A DNA stretch of 64,000 bases from Lineus longissimus (Eukaryota > Nemertea > Pilidiophora > Heteronemertea > Lineidae), in NCBI RefSeq assembly GCF_910592395.1, contig NC_088320.1, forward strand, positions 62,001 to 126,000, in the 5' to 3' direction. How positions within the stretch are numbered: the first letter of the stretch is position 1; each line of letters opens with the position of its first letter. The translations under genes were made by a program, and so were the position numbers. Below, one piece after another: positions 38,393-51,400 of the stretch. A model generated the notes under the pieces. The model was not told the DNA's origin, did not search any database, and saw only the letters and a list, made by a program, of their open reading frames with translations.

Positions 38393-40346
38393 TCAGTGGA
38401 GGAGTCATCACAGTAATAATGACATGTGATAACATATATAGCAACAGTAACGTACCAACATTCGATGTTGGACGATGAACCTGATGCAAGTTTGATCGTC
38501 GCCGTGGGCCATGAGATTTATGACTATTTGAATCAAGATCGCCTAGGCCAAACCTGTCGCTTGATATTGATTCTGTTTACTCTAAACGGGCGGAAAGACA
38601 TTACCAAGAGTAGGCTACTTGGTGTTCATATTGGCAACACAACAATGAATAAATACACGAGACGTTTTCTTGAGTTCCGCCATTAAAGCCAGCATAGAGT
38701 TCAGTTATGAATGAGAGTAAAGCTAAGGCCGACTCTATGCCACATTAAATTTATGATAAGGAATTACGGTTGTGCATGACTGAAAAACCAAGTGGCCTAA
38801 GATACTGGTCAGGGGTCTAAGGTCCATTGCCTTCCACCGCCTTAATTCATGACAGTCAAGAAAAGCGGCTAGATGTGCTCAACTTTCCAAACGGAAGTAC
38901 GGTGGTTGGCAGAATATCATGTTAGCGGATACGGACCAGCTGTGTCAATTCGCTGTTACAAACCATACCGGTTGTAACAATAAGATGTAATTAGTGGATC
39001 AACGAGACTAGAAATTGGATGGTCATTACTATCGTCAAGGACCAACGGTAGCCTTTGTCATATGTGGTCAGGGCAAGAGTAGGTATGAAGAAGTTATGAA
39101 TGGCAAAGATCGGTGGACTGCATACTAAGACCAAGAGTAGACATTAGGGCCGTTAACATGGCTCTGAACCAGAGCAGACAAGACCAGGTCAAATCACTCA
39201 AGATGTATTGAAAGACGTAGATCTCGTACTGACGTGTTTACACGGTAGAACGGTCTTGGTGACAGAGTAAAACCCGTTTGACACTCATCTTCAAAACAAA
39301 TCTTCCCCTTTCGTCACTGTCAGGTGCTGCCATCTGAGCTAATTTCTTTGCTACGGATACGTATTTATTTGCTGCCATCTGGTGTATGATTTAACAAAAA
39401 ACGTTACCTCAAGTTAATGAACAGTTCACAGTCTCGCTGTCCCTGGGACAATGTTACAGTCTACCTGACTTAGAGCAAGGGTGTATTGACCTAGCCAGAG
39501 AGAAGACAGTTGGCCAGTCTGGCTGCGACAGAGACAAATAGCCAAAGAGAACACAGCTCACCACCTTTGCTGTCACAGGGACAAAGTCACAACTTGATTG
39601 ACTGAAGGCAAGACAAGTTATCCTCACCACAATTCACTGGGATGGCTGTCACAGGCAACATCATGTTACGGTCTTTGCTGAGGGTGAGACTCCTCGACCT
39701 GGCCAAAACAGAGTTAGTTAACCAGCCCAGCTAACCCTAACCCTAACCCTAACCCACAGGGACAAAGTTACATCTTACCGTTAAAATGACACGATATACA
39801 GGGAAGACAGTTCACCAGGCTAACAGTAACAACCTGGTTGTAACCTGGTCTTGTTGAGGGTAAGACACCTCAACCTGGCCACAGTATGTATACATATTAG
39901 AAATGACAGAGTGTACGTTTGCGGCATCTGGTGTAATTTCCTGCTTTACAACTTGCCGTCACCATCTGGTTGTATGTCTGTACTGATGTTTTAGATGACC
40001 AGCGGCCGCCATACACTGAGTAAGTCTCGTTGTCTATTCGTATTCATTTATTTCCTTTTACTTATCATATCGGTTTTAAGATCAGAAATTGAAACCGTGT
40101 CCTTCATCCCAAACCCATCGTCTTTCCAAGAATTGGTCAGGACAATTTCGCTATCAGATTCGATGATTTCTCAACTTTGGTCGCTATCTTTACCGAAGCA
40201 AATGCTTACCAACACCGGGGAAATCAGTATCTTCCTGAGGATATCATATTGGGGTAAACTCAGTCGAGAAGTTTTGCTGTCGTCGCAGTAACACTTGGCG
40301 AACAGAAAACTTCAGCAAAGAATCACTTTCTCTCTTTCAGATCAGA
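38393..40346. other. Spacer with a short interstitial telomere-type tract
   Basis: Contains four (ccctaa) units at about 39731-39754 and otherwise unique sequence. A 98-codon frame at 39995-40291 begins with a hydrophobic segment but has no known domain and no supporting splice sites. The first, non-coding exon of the next gene may lie here. Confidence 0.45.
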
Positions 40347-43300
40347 ATGCAGTCGTCAGTCCCACTCATCAGTGTTCTCTTGTTCATCTGGAACACGATT
40401 GGCGCAGAATCTTATGGTAATACTCAGTTTGAATTGAACCAGTTAATTCTTCAGTTGAAGGGAATGCACCTCAGGACCTAAAACGCGTCACTCAATTTCT
40501 ACGGAGTGATTTCATGTGACGTCCTGCCGTGCTGAATGCCGGGACAGACAAATGAAAGCAAACCCAAATGACCATGAGAGCATTTGCCTCAGTTAGGTCA
40601 GGCATGACATATCATTATTATGCCCTCCAACAAGGCTGACCGTGAAAACACTCAATGAGTTGTAGACTGATACGAAGTTTATGAAGTATAAACTTTGCAT
40701 GATATTACAGTTGCCACAAGACCTCAAGGACTTCATCCCATTGGACAGCCATCAGTAATAGGTGTCGAGTAGTGGAATCAATTACACACACAGACACTCG
40801 GGTCATTGGCATCAAATGCAGGCCTATGTATGTACATTATACTTGTACAGTTCCACACCGTGCACACACCGCGCGATCAGACACAATCAGCTAAGGGCTA
40901 TTGTTTCACGCGGCAATATGTTAACCTGAATCGATATGTTCACAAACAGATGCCTCTGATGACCGCACACCAGACTATACTCAACCACCACTGACAGGGG
41001 AGCTGTGTTTGTCCCGGCTCAGTGCTATTTGGGGTCTGGGTCACCAAACAACCCTACAATATTCAATCATGTTCCAACTCTGCACTGCTATAACATCTAG
41101 GGAAATAAAGCATCCACACCCAGCGAGGACATCACTGGGCCAATATTAAAAAAACGATTCAAATAGTAGGTGTTATTGCATTGTTTCTGGCGGAGACACT
41201 ATTGCTTGTGATGACCTAATCAGGATTGCCTGTACAGTTTGCCATGATGAGTCTCACGTTTCTTCCAGACTATGATGCTCTTGGTTGTTTCGGCACCACA
41301 ACAGGCAGAGGAAAGAGTATCAACCTCCAAGGAACGAGAGTAGACGACTTCAGATCAGCAATTGACGCCTCAAATCTTGATAAGACAGTCGTGCGTCCAT
41401 GTTATGACTTAATAAAGTACAATCATGACGTGTTGTACATGGGCATTGTGAACTACAGTGTATGCTTCAGCTTCAAGAAGGGAATGCTCAACAGGGAGAT
41501 AATTAAACAGCCATCCCCTAAGTGCAAGGATAGGAGAGTGGGCGGTGAGGATACCATATTTCTCTATAGGATCATGGTGCATGCGAGTAAGTATTAATTA
41601 AACAGCCGTCCTCCAAATGAGGGCGAATGTCTCGGGGGTTTGTGTGCAGGGCCGGAGAAGCGGATATCAACCCCTGATTTCCTCAGGATGCTATATTTTA
41701 AATCACCCATTCTTCCTTCCGCAGAGAAACCAGAACTATAAAGATCAACAATGTACAAGTCGAGGGCAACGAACAGTGTGGAACAACGAATGAAACAAAT
41801 GTTTACCAACACGAGGTAGCTGACCAGAAGAGGCTGAATGTGATGTCAATATGAACTTTTGAAAAAAAGAGCCATGGCGGAGGGATACCCCGTGGCAAAT
41901 AACACCTCCAAGTGTACTGCGGAGAGATGCTAATGTGCCGTTACTAGAACTAGATAATTTATGTAGATTTGTAGATTTGATATCATATAACTGACTAATA
42001 TATCGATCTACAGACACCGGTTCGTCTGTAGAATTTTTAGCAAAGAAACCACATTAGTGCCCTTCTTCTTAAAGGGCACTGAAGGGATTCCTCGACATCT
42101 AAAGGGATTCCTCGACATCTAAAGGGATCCCTCGACATCTAAAGGGATCCCTCGACACCTTTTACTCCACCTCGCTCCTCCCACAAGCATACAGTAAAAG
42201 AAGCCAAGAGACCACAGGTTTATCTAGTAAATGTAAGAAGGTAAGAAGAATGTGAGTTTCCCCTACAGAGTCTTGTTGATGAGCGACCCTCCCTCCCCCG
42301 TAACAAATATTGAAGCATGCAGTCAATCAGAATCGTTGAGAAAACCTTGTGGCTGAATAAATCATGCAGGTATTGGTACGTTTATCAATGACTGAGATTA
42401 GCAACGTTTCAGCGCCCCGTAAGGACTCATTCTTCACGTAATATCGAGGCGAGTCACAGATTCATTCCTGATAAGACTCGGCATTCCTCACGTGATATAG
42501 AGGCGAGTCACAGGTTCATTCCTGATAAGACTCGTTCCTCACGAGATATAGAGGCGAGTCACATATTCATTCCTGATAAGACTCGTTCCTCACGTGATAT
42601 AGAGGCGAGTCACAGGTTCATTCCTGATAAGACTCATTCCTCACGTGATATAAAGGCGAGTCACAGGTTCATTCCTGATAAGACTCGTTCCTCACGTGAT
42701 ATAAAGGCGAGTCACACGTTCATTCCTGATAAGACTCGGCATTCCTCACGTGATATAGAGGTGAGTCACAGGTTCATTCCTGATAAGACTCGGCATTCCT
42801 CACGTGATATAGAGGCGAGTCACAGGTTCATTCCTGATAAGACTCGGCATTCCTCACGTGATATAGAGGCGAGTCACAGGTTCATTCCTGATAAGACTCA
42901 TTCCTCACGTGGTATAGAGGCGAGTCACAGGTTCATTCATGATAAGACTCATTCCTCACGTGATATAGAGGTGAGTCACAGGTTCTTTCCTGATAAGACT
43001 CATTCCTCACGTGGTATAGAGGTGAGTCACAGGTTCATTCCTGATAAGACTCATTCCTCACGTGATATAGAGGCGAGTCACAGGTTCATTCCTGATAAGA
43101 CTTGTTCCTCACGTGATATAGAGGTGAGTCACAGGTTCATTCCTGATAAGACTCATTCCTCACGTGACATAGAGGTGAGTCACAGGTTCATTCCTGATGA
43201 GACTCATTCCTCACGTGATATAGAGGCGAGTCACAGGTTCATTCCTGATAAGACTCGTTCATCACGTGACATAGAGGCGAGTCACAGGTTCATTCCTGAT

Positions 43301-46300
43301 AAGACTCGTTCATCACGTGACATAGAGGCGAGTCACAGGTTCATTCCTGATAAGACTCATTCCTCACGTGATATAGAGGCGAGTCATAGGTTGATTTCTG
43401 AGGACTCGTTCATCACGTGATGTAGAGGCGTAACGCCGATTCCGATCTGATTCCTTCCTGGGTAAGGTTTGTGCGGTCCCTTAGTCTTTTCCTGGGAGAG
43501 ATGTGGAATCCATTACCTGAAATTAAAGAAGGAGTAGCGGGGCCACCACTAAGATGACTAATGTAAGTTACACCTAGTCCCATCAGGTGTACATGGTGCA
43601 AGTGGACACAAACCCGAACAATTCTAATGCATCTTGAATTGTCTCTTATACATGGACTGTGTTTCTATAGTGACAGCCAGCTCCCGCTACTCCTCCTTTA
43701 AAAGGAGCTGAACCTAATTCTGTGACGTCAGATTCAACCCAGAACTAGATTCTGCTCATCACATGGCACTGGTTTGATACTTACACTCTACACTGTTAAA
43801 TATCTGATCGTTTCGATACAGGTGGACATGGTGTTTCAGTTGTTTGACTTGAACCCCCTACCCCCTCCCCCAATATAATTTTCTTTTCATCAGATATTTA
43901 GCAATGATTACATGGGTTAGCACTTTCGCTATGTTGTGACATCCTTCCTTCCTTCCTTCCTTCCTTCCTTCCTTCCTTCCTCGTCATCGGTTGTGATGTA
44001 ACCAGTACCATGTGATCTGTGTCATCATAAACGGTTCATATACAAATCGTTTGTCTCATCGTTTATTCACACGTTTCATGTACAAACCGTTTATGGTGAA
44101 ACGTTAATAAGATACTTGTGGAAGCGCTCAAATGTGTTGGTGAGATTTGGTACTATAAAACGTGTTACAAACTCTGAACTCAATGATAAGTTCCTACTAT
44201 CAATTTCTTTCAGTTGTTATCACTTTTGGTAATGTAAGTGCAGAGGAATCCCACACTGTGTGCAAGACATGGAGGCCTGCTATGGGCTCCCTCTCATTGA
44301 AAAGAAATTCCTCACCCTTCGGCTTCGGAACTATTTCATCGCCACCTCATTCTGTATTATGTGGCCCATCTTTAAAGAATCACCCAGTTTATTTGGCGAG
44401 CAGTGTAACGTTAATATGTCAATGATCAATGATTCCATATCATTGGTTTCTGCAAGCGCAACAGAATGATTCTACTGCCTGAGATTGTTTCAAACAGGTC
44501 ACAATAGTGATTGACCCCCCCCCCCCTCCAAGTGATTTCTCCGTCATCATTTGAGAACTTCCACTTAACAGCATAGCATACAATCACATGATGCATACAA
44601 TAGATGATAGAAATGTCTGCAAGGCCGAGCAAAATAGTCCCCACCCACCCTAAACTTGGGAGGTTCAAAGTTTTAGATTAAAATATTTCAGTCAGCCTTG
44701 CAGAACCGATGTGCGTGTCAAAGGTCTAGAGGCGGAAGAACAAAATTGTCTTTGACAACTTTTCTTATTTTGATATCAAACTGTCGCACCACTTCAAGCA
44801 ATTTTTCAGTTGAGTTAATTGTGACTAAAAATACAATGATTCTGGCATAGATTTTGGTGACTAAGAATCAGACTCCTCTACCGAGTTACTGTATCTCAGT
44901 GATGAACATCCGATATTCTGAGTGACATGTTTTCTGCTCTCCGTCCGCCTCTGGTATGCTGGGATGTGAAAAGATAGGCCTTCCATCCCCCCACCCCTCC
45001 CCCGAGAGAATATCGGCGTTGGTCAAACTGCTATCAGTTCGCATGCGCAAGAGTATCAAAAAGGAAGGCATCCCCATCATTTAGAGTCAAAAATACATTC
45101 CCACAATAATTAGATAGCAATGATGTTATAATGATGATAATAACAACCTTTTGGGATACATCCCAGTCTCCCAGATAACTCTGGGGTTTCAAGAGCAACC
45201 ACAAAGTACTCATTGAACTCGACCAGTCATGCCAGTGACTCGGCCGGGAGTCGAACCAACGACCTCTCGATCACGAGGAAGACGCTCAACAGCGTCAAAA
45301 TAACGTCACATACATGTAATAACAATGCAGTACATTTACACAACAATGCAACACGACCATCATGACTCACATAGCTGAAACCTTCAACAGCATAAAGGCA
45401 TTGAAGTAGTATAAGGCCATGTCAGAGACCTGGGGGGGTCAGGGATCAGATGGTATATCACAACGCAGAATAAGTGCAGAATGCCTTCCCTTTGGTAGGC
45501 CTAGGTGAAATGGATGGGATGTAGGCCCTGTCACACCAAGGTTCCCCGCACCTCTTTTAGCTCCAGAAAGCACACATTCTTACTCAAGATTAGTGAAGTG
45601 AGTGCACTTGGCACAAATGATAGGACCCCGACTGATACGAATTATTCCATCCAAGTGAGCGAAAATCGCTGTAACTGTGATATCCTTCTCCCTATTGCCT
45701 GTAACCGAACAATATAGACAGTGAAAAGTTTTAACCCCAATCTCTACATCTACAAATGATCTAGGGACTACTTGATTAGCAATTCAAAATGGCTGCACCA
45801 TAGCTGCGCACGGCCCCCTGGGATTCGAGGTTGTTTTAACCTTAGAGTAGCCTGTCTGGTTACTCTAAGTTTAACCCGCCTTCCATTTTGTCGGGGACAC
45901 TCTCCACGCATGCGAGGAGCCTGGTGTGAAAGGGTCGTTCTGACAGTCTAACAGGGGACATTCCACGATCTGAAATAAAGACGAACGTGCAATGAGAACT
46001 GATGAAATGTCCCAAACAGAAACAGAAAATCATTTACCTAATCTTTGGTCAACTTGTCGTTATTCCACAAAGATTTTAAAACGTTCTCATTCTGGGTACC
46101 CGTCGGCGTCCCATCACACAAAAGTTCGAATCAAAAAGGTCCTCCTCTGAATCGATGATTTGTCAATGTTCAACAAAGTTTATAAATGAAGTTCGTCACA
46201 AATTTTCCACACAACATTAGTTGAAAACAAACGGTCCCCATTTGAAAATGTGCACACTGTTTATCATTGACGCCTCCTCCGGTCCACAGATGTCTCCATT

Positions 46301-46516
46301 CCATTCGACGGTAAGAACATGGGTCTCCTTGGGCAATTCGTCACAATCCATTTCAGACAGATCCCCTTCACCCTGACAGTCCGGAGTCCAGAGGCGCTGG
46401 TGATGTTAGACCCTTTCTTTCAAGATGATATTGGATGGCAGGGGAAGCATTCAAACTATCCGCTGACACACTACAACAGTACAATTGGTCAGTCCCGGGC
46501 TTCAAAGCATAACTAA
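40347..46516 (+). CDS. Putative small secreted cysteine-containing protein (tentative exons)
   Basis: Exon 1 (40347-40416) follows an acceptor and encodes a signal peptide starting MQSSVPLISVLLFIWNTIGA. Exon 2 (41269-41586) has perfect splice consensus and encodes ~106 residues with four cysteines in the spacing GCF...PCYD...VCFS...PKCK. This loosely resembles WSC-type extracellular domains (LGCF near the start, Y/F-G-x-x-x-x-x-CF near the end). A phase-compatible third exon begins at 46290 and reads to a stop at 46514-46516, giving 204 aa in total. An alternative exon at 41727-41815 (V-E-G-N-E-Q-C...) also fits phase and could replace or precede it. An open stretch at 44250-44470 could be another exon. 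Exon 2 is well supported; the full model is not. Function unknown. Confidence 0.5.
42073..42158. repeat. 20-bp tandem repeat, 4 copies
   Basis: Unit aaagggat(t/c)cctcgacatc repeated four times in a row, followed by a CT-rich stretch. Intronic or intergenic. Confidence 0.9.
42432..43425. repeat. 51/54-bp tandem array, ~20 copies, most with CACGTG
   Basis: The unit contains gcgagtcacaggttcattcc, tgataagactc and attcctcacgtgatatagag. Length variants are 51 and 54 bp, both multiples of three, so one plus-strand frame (repeating SHRFIPDKTHSSRDIEA) stays open through the array. About 18 copies keep the palindrome CACGTG, mostly as TCACGTGA; several carry tgagtca. It lies between exon 2 and the tentative last exon of the secreted-protein gene. 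Confidence 0.93.
43942..43981. repeat. (CCTT)n microsatellite
   Basis: About ten perfect cctt units. Confidence 0.95.
45222..45296 (-). repeat. tRNA-derived SINE head
   Basis: On the minus strand there is a B-box TTGGTTCGACTCCCGG, preceded about 35 bases upstream by a weak A-box-like region (GCTGTTGAGCGTC). This is the same general layout as the satellite tRNA module, but the sequence differs. Confidence 0.5.
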
Positions 46517-46927
46517 CCATGTCAACCGCCTCTGCCGTCGATTTTTTTTAACCTCAGTGACTTCCACCCGGTAAAAATATCGCATGTGAGAGCCAACATA
46601 CCTTTACACTCTGGCAATCCCTCCATCATGCGCTACTCAATTAAAACACAGTTGGCCTATATCTAAAAAGAAGTACCGTCATCTTAAAGAACATCCCGCA
46701 TATGCAGTGGACTTCATTACATAATCAAATCAATATACTATTTCGACCACGGAGCCAATGATGAGCCGCCGAGTGATCACTGCCACGTGTGCTATTACGC
46801 AACTTTATAATTGAGTTAATCCATTGTGGCGTTCGTATAAGCACACGGCGTGTTTGAACATGTGCGGTGTAATGGTTTTAGATGTCCCTCAAGTGTCGAC
46901 CTGAGGCAAAAAGCTCTAACAGGGCTG

Positions 46928-46933
46928 AATAAA
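46928..46933 (+). other. Candidate poly(A) signal AATAAA
   Basis: First canonical hexamer about 410 bases after the tentative stop codon at 46514-46516 of the secreted-protein gene. Confidence 0.3.
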
Positions 46934-47272
46934 GTATTGATTTGTCAGTTTTTCCGTATGTTTAGACGATGATAATCTCAGTTGTAAGTTTAGTTAGAGG
47001 ATTTCTTAAAATTCTTGTTGATTAGAAATTGATACCAAATAAAATGATATTAATTACCACGAGCCACCGCTCGGATGGAGCGGTCACTTCTTCATTATGA
47101 TTGTTCATTGCCTGATTATGTATCTTATGAATTCACTTTGCCAATAGTGTAAACGGGCAAATTTATAGGCCACTTTGAAACTGAAATTGGTACAGAAGGC
47201 ACGAAAGACGCCATTCTGTCAAGCTTGTACGTGAAATGAAAACTGAAAAATATATCAATCTACAACAACGGC

Positions 47273-47345
47273 CTCATGGCGTAGTGGGTAAGACAGCAAG
47301 GATCAGGTGGCGAGGGTTCCGAGTTCGAACCCGCTCGAGGTATAT
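47273..47345 (+). repeat. tRNA-derived SINE head (plus strand)
   Basis: A-box TGGCGTAGTGGG and B-box GAGTTCGAACCC are 39 bases apart, and CCTC near the 5' end can pair with GAGG at the 3' end, so a partial acceptor stem survives. Behind it lie tandem gtcgtttcgcccc words (about 47377-47445) and a second B-box, CGGGTTCGACTCCCCG, at 47525-47540. Together they suggest a composite SINE of 270 bp or more. Confidence 0.6.
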
Positions 47346-47559
47346 TTCATTTTTTCTTTACAGGAGAGGTCGCCGGTCGTTTCTCTCCATGACCTTTTCG
47401 CCCCAGTCGTTTCGCCCCTGTCGTTTCGCCCCAAATCAAAGTCGTTTCCCTCCATGTCGTAGTCGTTCCGCTCCGAGGCTTCATGTTTTATATAACGTTT
47501 GTTGGCTGTTGTTGGTGGTGGTCACGGGTTCGACTCCCCGTGTATCCACAACATGATAT

Positions 47560-48421
47560 GATATTGAGGAGATTCATATCATGTCGTCAGGAAACTGAAC
47601 CAAAGGTTCAACTGGGTCCTCCACACTTTGTCAGTCTTGATACAAGCCTCATTGAAGAGAAATCCATTGATAAACATAACTTTATTTTCCTAATAAATAA
47701 AACAAAACACTTACACACATTTCATGGTTTAAGCAGCCAAAGTCAATATTCAACCTTGAAACTGGTTTTAATGTTTTCTTTACACTGGCGAGGACTCGCC
47801 TCAGACCATGATGAAATTCAAATCACGATTCGCCCAATCGCCTAAAATGAGATTGTAGCCCTACCTAACAATCGAATTTGCATAAAAGAAAGTAACCCTC
47901 CTTCCAAGTAATCTCTTCCACTGTGTGAGGTTTACCTCGATACACTGGAGTCGCATAGCTGAACAAAACGACTGATAGGCCTACACTTCGAAAAACCATC
48001 GCCGACGGTCGTACGAATGGAGTATCACAAGAAGTGCTAGTGAATATTTGTCTTTAGGTATGGAGTCCCTGCTCCTGTCCATATGGTTGTCTCCGTCCGT
48101 CACAGCCTTAATGTTAAACTTAGAAAACGCCGTTTCAATCGACGGATTTATGTTCCTGGGGGCGAAACATCTCGGGTCTGTTACAGAATCTGATTGAGAC
48201 GGAGACAAACCGTGATTTCGTGTGACGGACTTAAACAGCACTTCCGGATGTATCGGTAACAATTATGTGAACCTACTTCGGCCAAATCATTCTACTAAAA
48301 CCACCATACGGGTATTCAAGACCAATGCGAAAACTACGTTGGACGCTGCGTCCGCATCACACAATCTCTAATAGGACACGAAGGAGCAGAACGGAACAGC
48401 TTGCTTGCATTGCGTTCGCTG
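47560..48421. other. Spacer between convergent genes
   Basis: Between the tentative plus-strand gene and the 3' end of the receptor gene on the minus strand. No exon with domain support; the 3' UTR of the receptor gene must lie in its right part. Confidence 0.45.
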
Positions 48422-51400
48422 TCAGGTCTCCGAGAGATACTTATTCGGCGTTGCCCCACTTCCATGTGAACTGGCATGGAAAGTCATCGGCTCACTGCCA
48501 GTGGTCGGCTTCGAGTTAGGAACTATACATAAAATGGTGACGTATGCAAATATTGTGCCGAAGAAATAAACCCAGAATAACATTCTGTCAATTACCGCAG
48601 CAATCCGCTGCCATTCGGCAATTATCCTTTTCTGCCGCATGAACTCGATTTTCTTTTCGCTTAACTCACTCTCGTCAGACGGCGCTTCTGTCAAAGCCTC
48701 GTTTTGGTCAGAATTGTCTGCTTCCGGATTAAAATTTTGGTTCTCGTCATCTGGTTCGTTCATCAATGACGTCTCCATGACGTCACTCTCGCTAGGTTCG
48801 CACGACTCGGTGCGGCGCTGTTGATAGCGCCTGTTGACACTGTTGTTTTCCCGCCATGGACTGTCTGACGCATCGCTGAGGCGGTTCTCCATGGCTTTCT
48901 GGTACTCCCAGCGGAGCGGGTAGACCTGGTGTTGACTCCCTCTATGACCACCGTTAGCTCTATCCTTCTTAACGTTCTCTCTTTCCTTTTTCTCCTCTAA
49001 CTCATCTGGCTAAAGAAAGGAGGCGACATTATTCATATTGCATGGCAGGAGCGGGTATGTATGTACTTGAAATGGTGGAGGAGTGGGACCAAAAAGGTCC
49101 AACCAAAAGGTCCCACTACTCCACCACCCTGGTCGCACTACTCCACCAAAAGGTCCCACCACTCCACCAGCCTGGTCGCACTACTCCACCAAAAGGTCCC
49201 ACCACTCCACCAGCCTGGTCGCACTACTCCACCAAAAGGTCCCACCACTCCACCACCCTGGTCGCACTACTCCACCAAAAGGTCCCACCACTCCACCAGC
49301 CTGATCCCTGGAGTAGTTCGACCAGGCTGGTGGAGTAGTGGGACCTTTTGGTGTTGTAGTGCAACCAGGTTGGTCGAGTAGTGCGACCAGGCTGGTGGAG
49401 GCGTTGACCAGTGGTGGAAGAGTGGGACCAGGTTGGTGGAGTGGTGGAACCATTTGGTAGAGTTGTGCGACCAGGGTGGTGGTGTAATGGGACCAGGCTG
49501 GTTTAGGTTTGAAGTATCAATGGAGATAGTAAACAGAAACAAGATATTCATATTGAGATTCCTCATCACATGTATCTGTTGGCGTTGGGCGATTTGCAGA
49601 ATAGACATTAGCTGTAAAAGTACAAGCAATTCCTAAGCATGTGTTGTCCTCAACTGAGTTCTTTGGCGTGCATATGCAGTGCCTGTATTTGATCCACGCA
49701 AACCTAGCCTTGTGGAAAAGGCGAGGCAGCTGTCTCTACTCACCAGCGTTATTAGCTTAGCCAGTGACTCTATGTCATGGCTCATGTGTGTGATGAAGGA
49801 GAGGTATTTGAGTACGCCTACACGTAACCAGCCGGGGGCCTGGCGGAACTTGTAGCCTTTATTGTAGACGTTGATGACAATCACAGCCAGGATGACTGAT
49901 ACTGACGTCATCGTCATCACAGTGGTCAGGTAGATGCCTGAAACACAATAGATTAACAAAAGATAAACAAATCTATGTGTCCCAAATGGCAGCTGTCATA
50001 GCTCTCATAAACCTCCAATGATAACCCCAGTTAGATTTCTTGGCGGATGAAAGGGATAACTCATTATTTACGAAAACCACCACGAAGTTAATTCCATTTC
50101 CGTCTTGAAACTGGAAGTCCTTTAATGGTCATGGCTTACCTATAAGAGGCACTGACTCGGACGTGGCAGGCACCTCTTCAGCAATCAGCAGCATGAACAT
50201 GGAGAAGGCCAGAAAGACGGACAGGCCCAAGGTCACCTTCTCTCCCGAGGTCGAGGGCAGCCAGAAGGTCAACAGTGTCAGCACAGACAGCATCACACAT
50301 GGCACAATGATGTTGAAGATGTAATAGAAAGTCCTTCTGCGGATGTGAAGCGTGTAGGTTAAATCGACACGTGGTTCACTATTCGTTGTGGTCGTCCTTT
50401 CAACCTTCTTTTCCAACGAGACCGACAGCAGCTCCCATTCACTGTTATCAACGTAAAGGTCAAGGTCAGCCGATTCGTGGGTGCTTATAAAATCCATCCA
50501 GTAGATGCTGTATATCCAGGAGCCGAAACGAAGGATGCAGACTTGGTCATCGAAAGGGAAGTAGGTGATGTCAACTTTGCAGGAGCTTTTGAGCTTGACT
50601 GGTACGGGCCAGAGGACTGTTCCGTTCTCGTCGAGAAGGACGTGTACACCTTGCATGAAGCCGGTCGAGCCATCGTCAGCACTAATATAGTGTCTTAGAG
50701 TAAGTAATTTGATAAAGGAAGGTACAGTTAGTGGCGCTACCACAAGCAAGCATGGAAAGCAATGGAAAGAAACCTAAAGATGCTTACCCTTAACGGCTTC
50801 TCAGTATTCGTCAACTGGGTATCTTTAGTCTTTTTCACGAAAGTAATGCTACTGCACACAAAAGGCCTAAACTGGCTTAGGGAAAGTCAGTAGAAGTTTC
50901 AGATGGAATGAAACATTTTGTTCAGCTGCTTCATTTCCTGTGTGAAATCACCGAAACTTTCAGAGCCATTATGTTCTCGTGAAAAAGACTATAGCAGGAT
51001 TAATCTGTATGAAAGTCGGTTCTTTTGTGCGATGATGTGCACCATTCGATGTGGGTTTTTGGAATCCGAGTGAAACTTTAACATCTTCACATGCGTGCCA
51101 AAGAAAAAGGAATAAAAACATGCACGAGCCTATGGGATACCCGGCCCAAAAGCAATGGGAGGAAAACAATGGAATTCTATGTCGGCAGATGCGAAGCTCG
51201 GGCTGCACATCAATAACATGGCTACTAGTAGCACTAACACCGAAACACCCGAAACACTACGTGCAAGCATTACATTCATCTATCCAGCATTTCCATGATA
51301 GCATCTTATATCACATGAAATTGTTTAATTCCACTACTAATGTACTTCGATATGCCTCAAACTAGCTAAACACCTCGGTTAATAAACTAGAACACATTTC

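Noticed and set aside
39995-40291. Separate small gene with a hydrophobic start
   Set aside because: No domain, no splice support; it may be 5' UTR or chance.
49042-49629. Pro/Thr/Ser-rich frames resembling a mucin-like protein
   Set aside because: They lie inside the inverted minisatellite within an intron of the receptor gene; all frames look similar.
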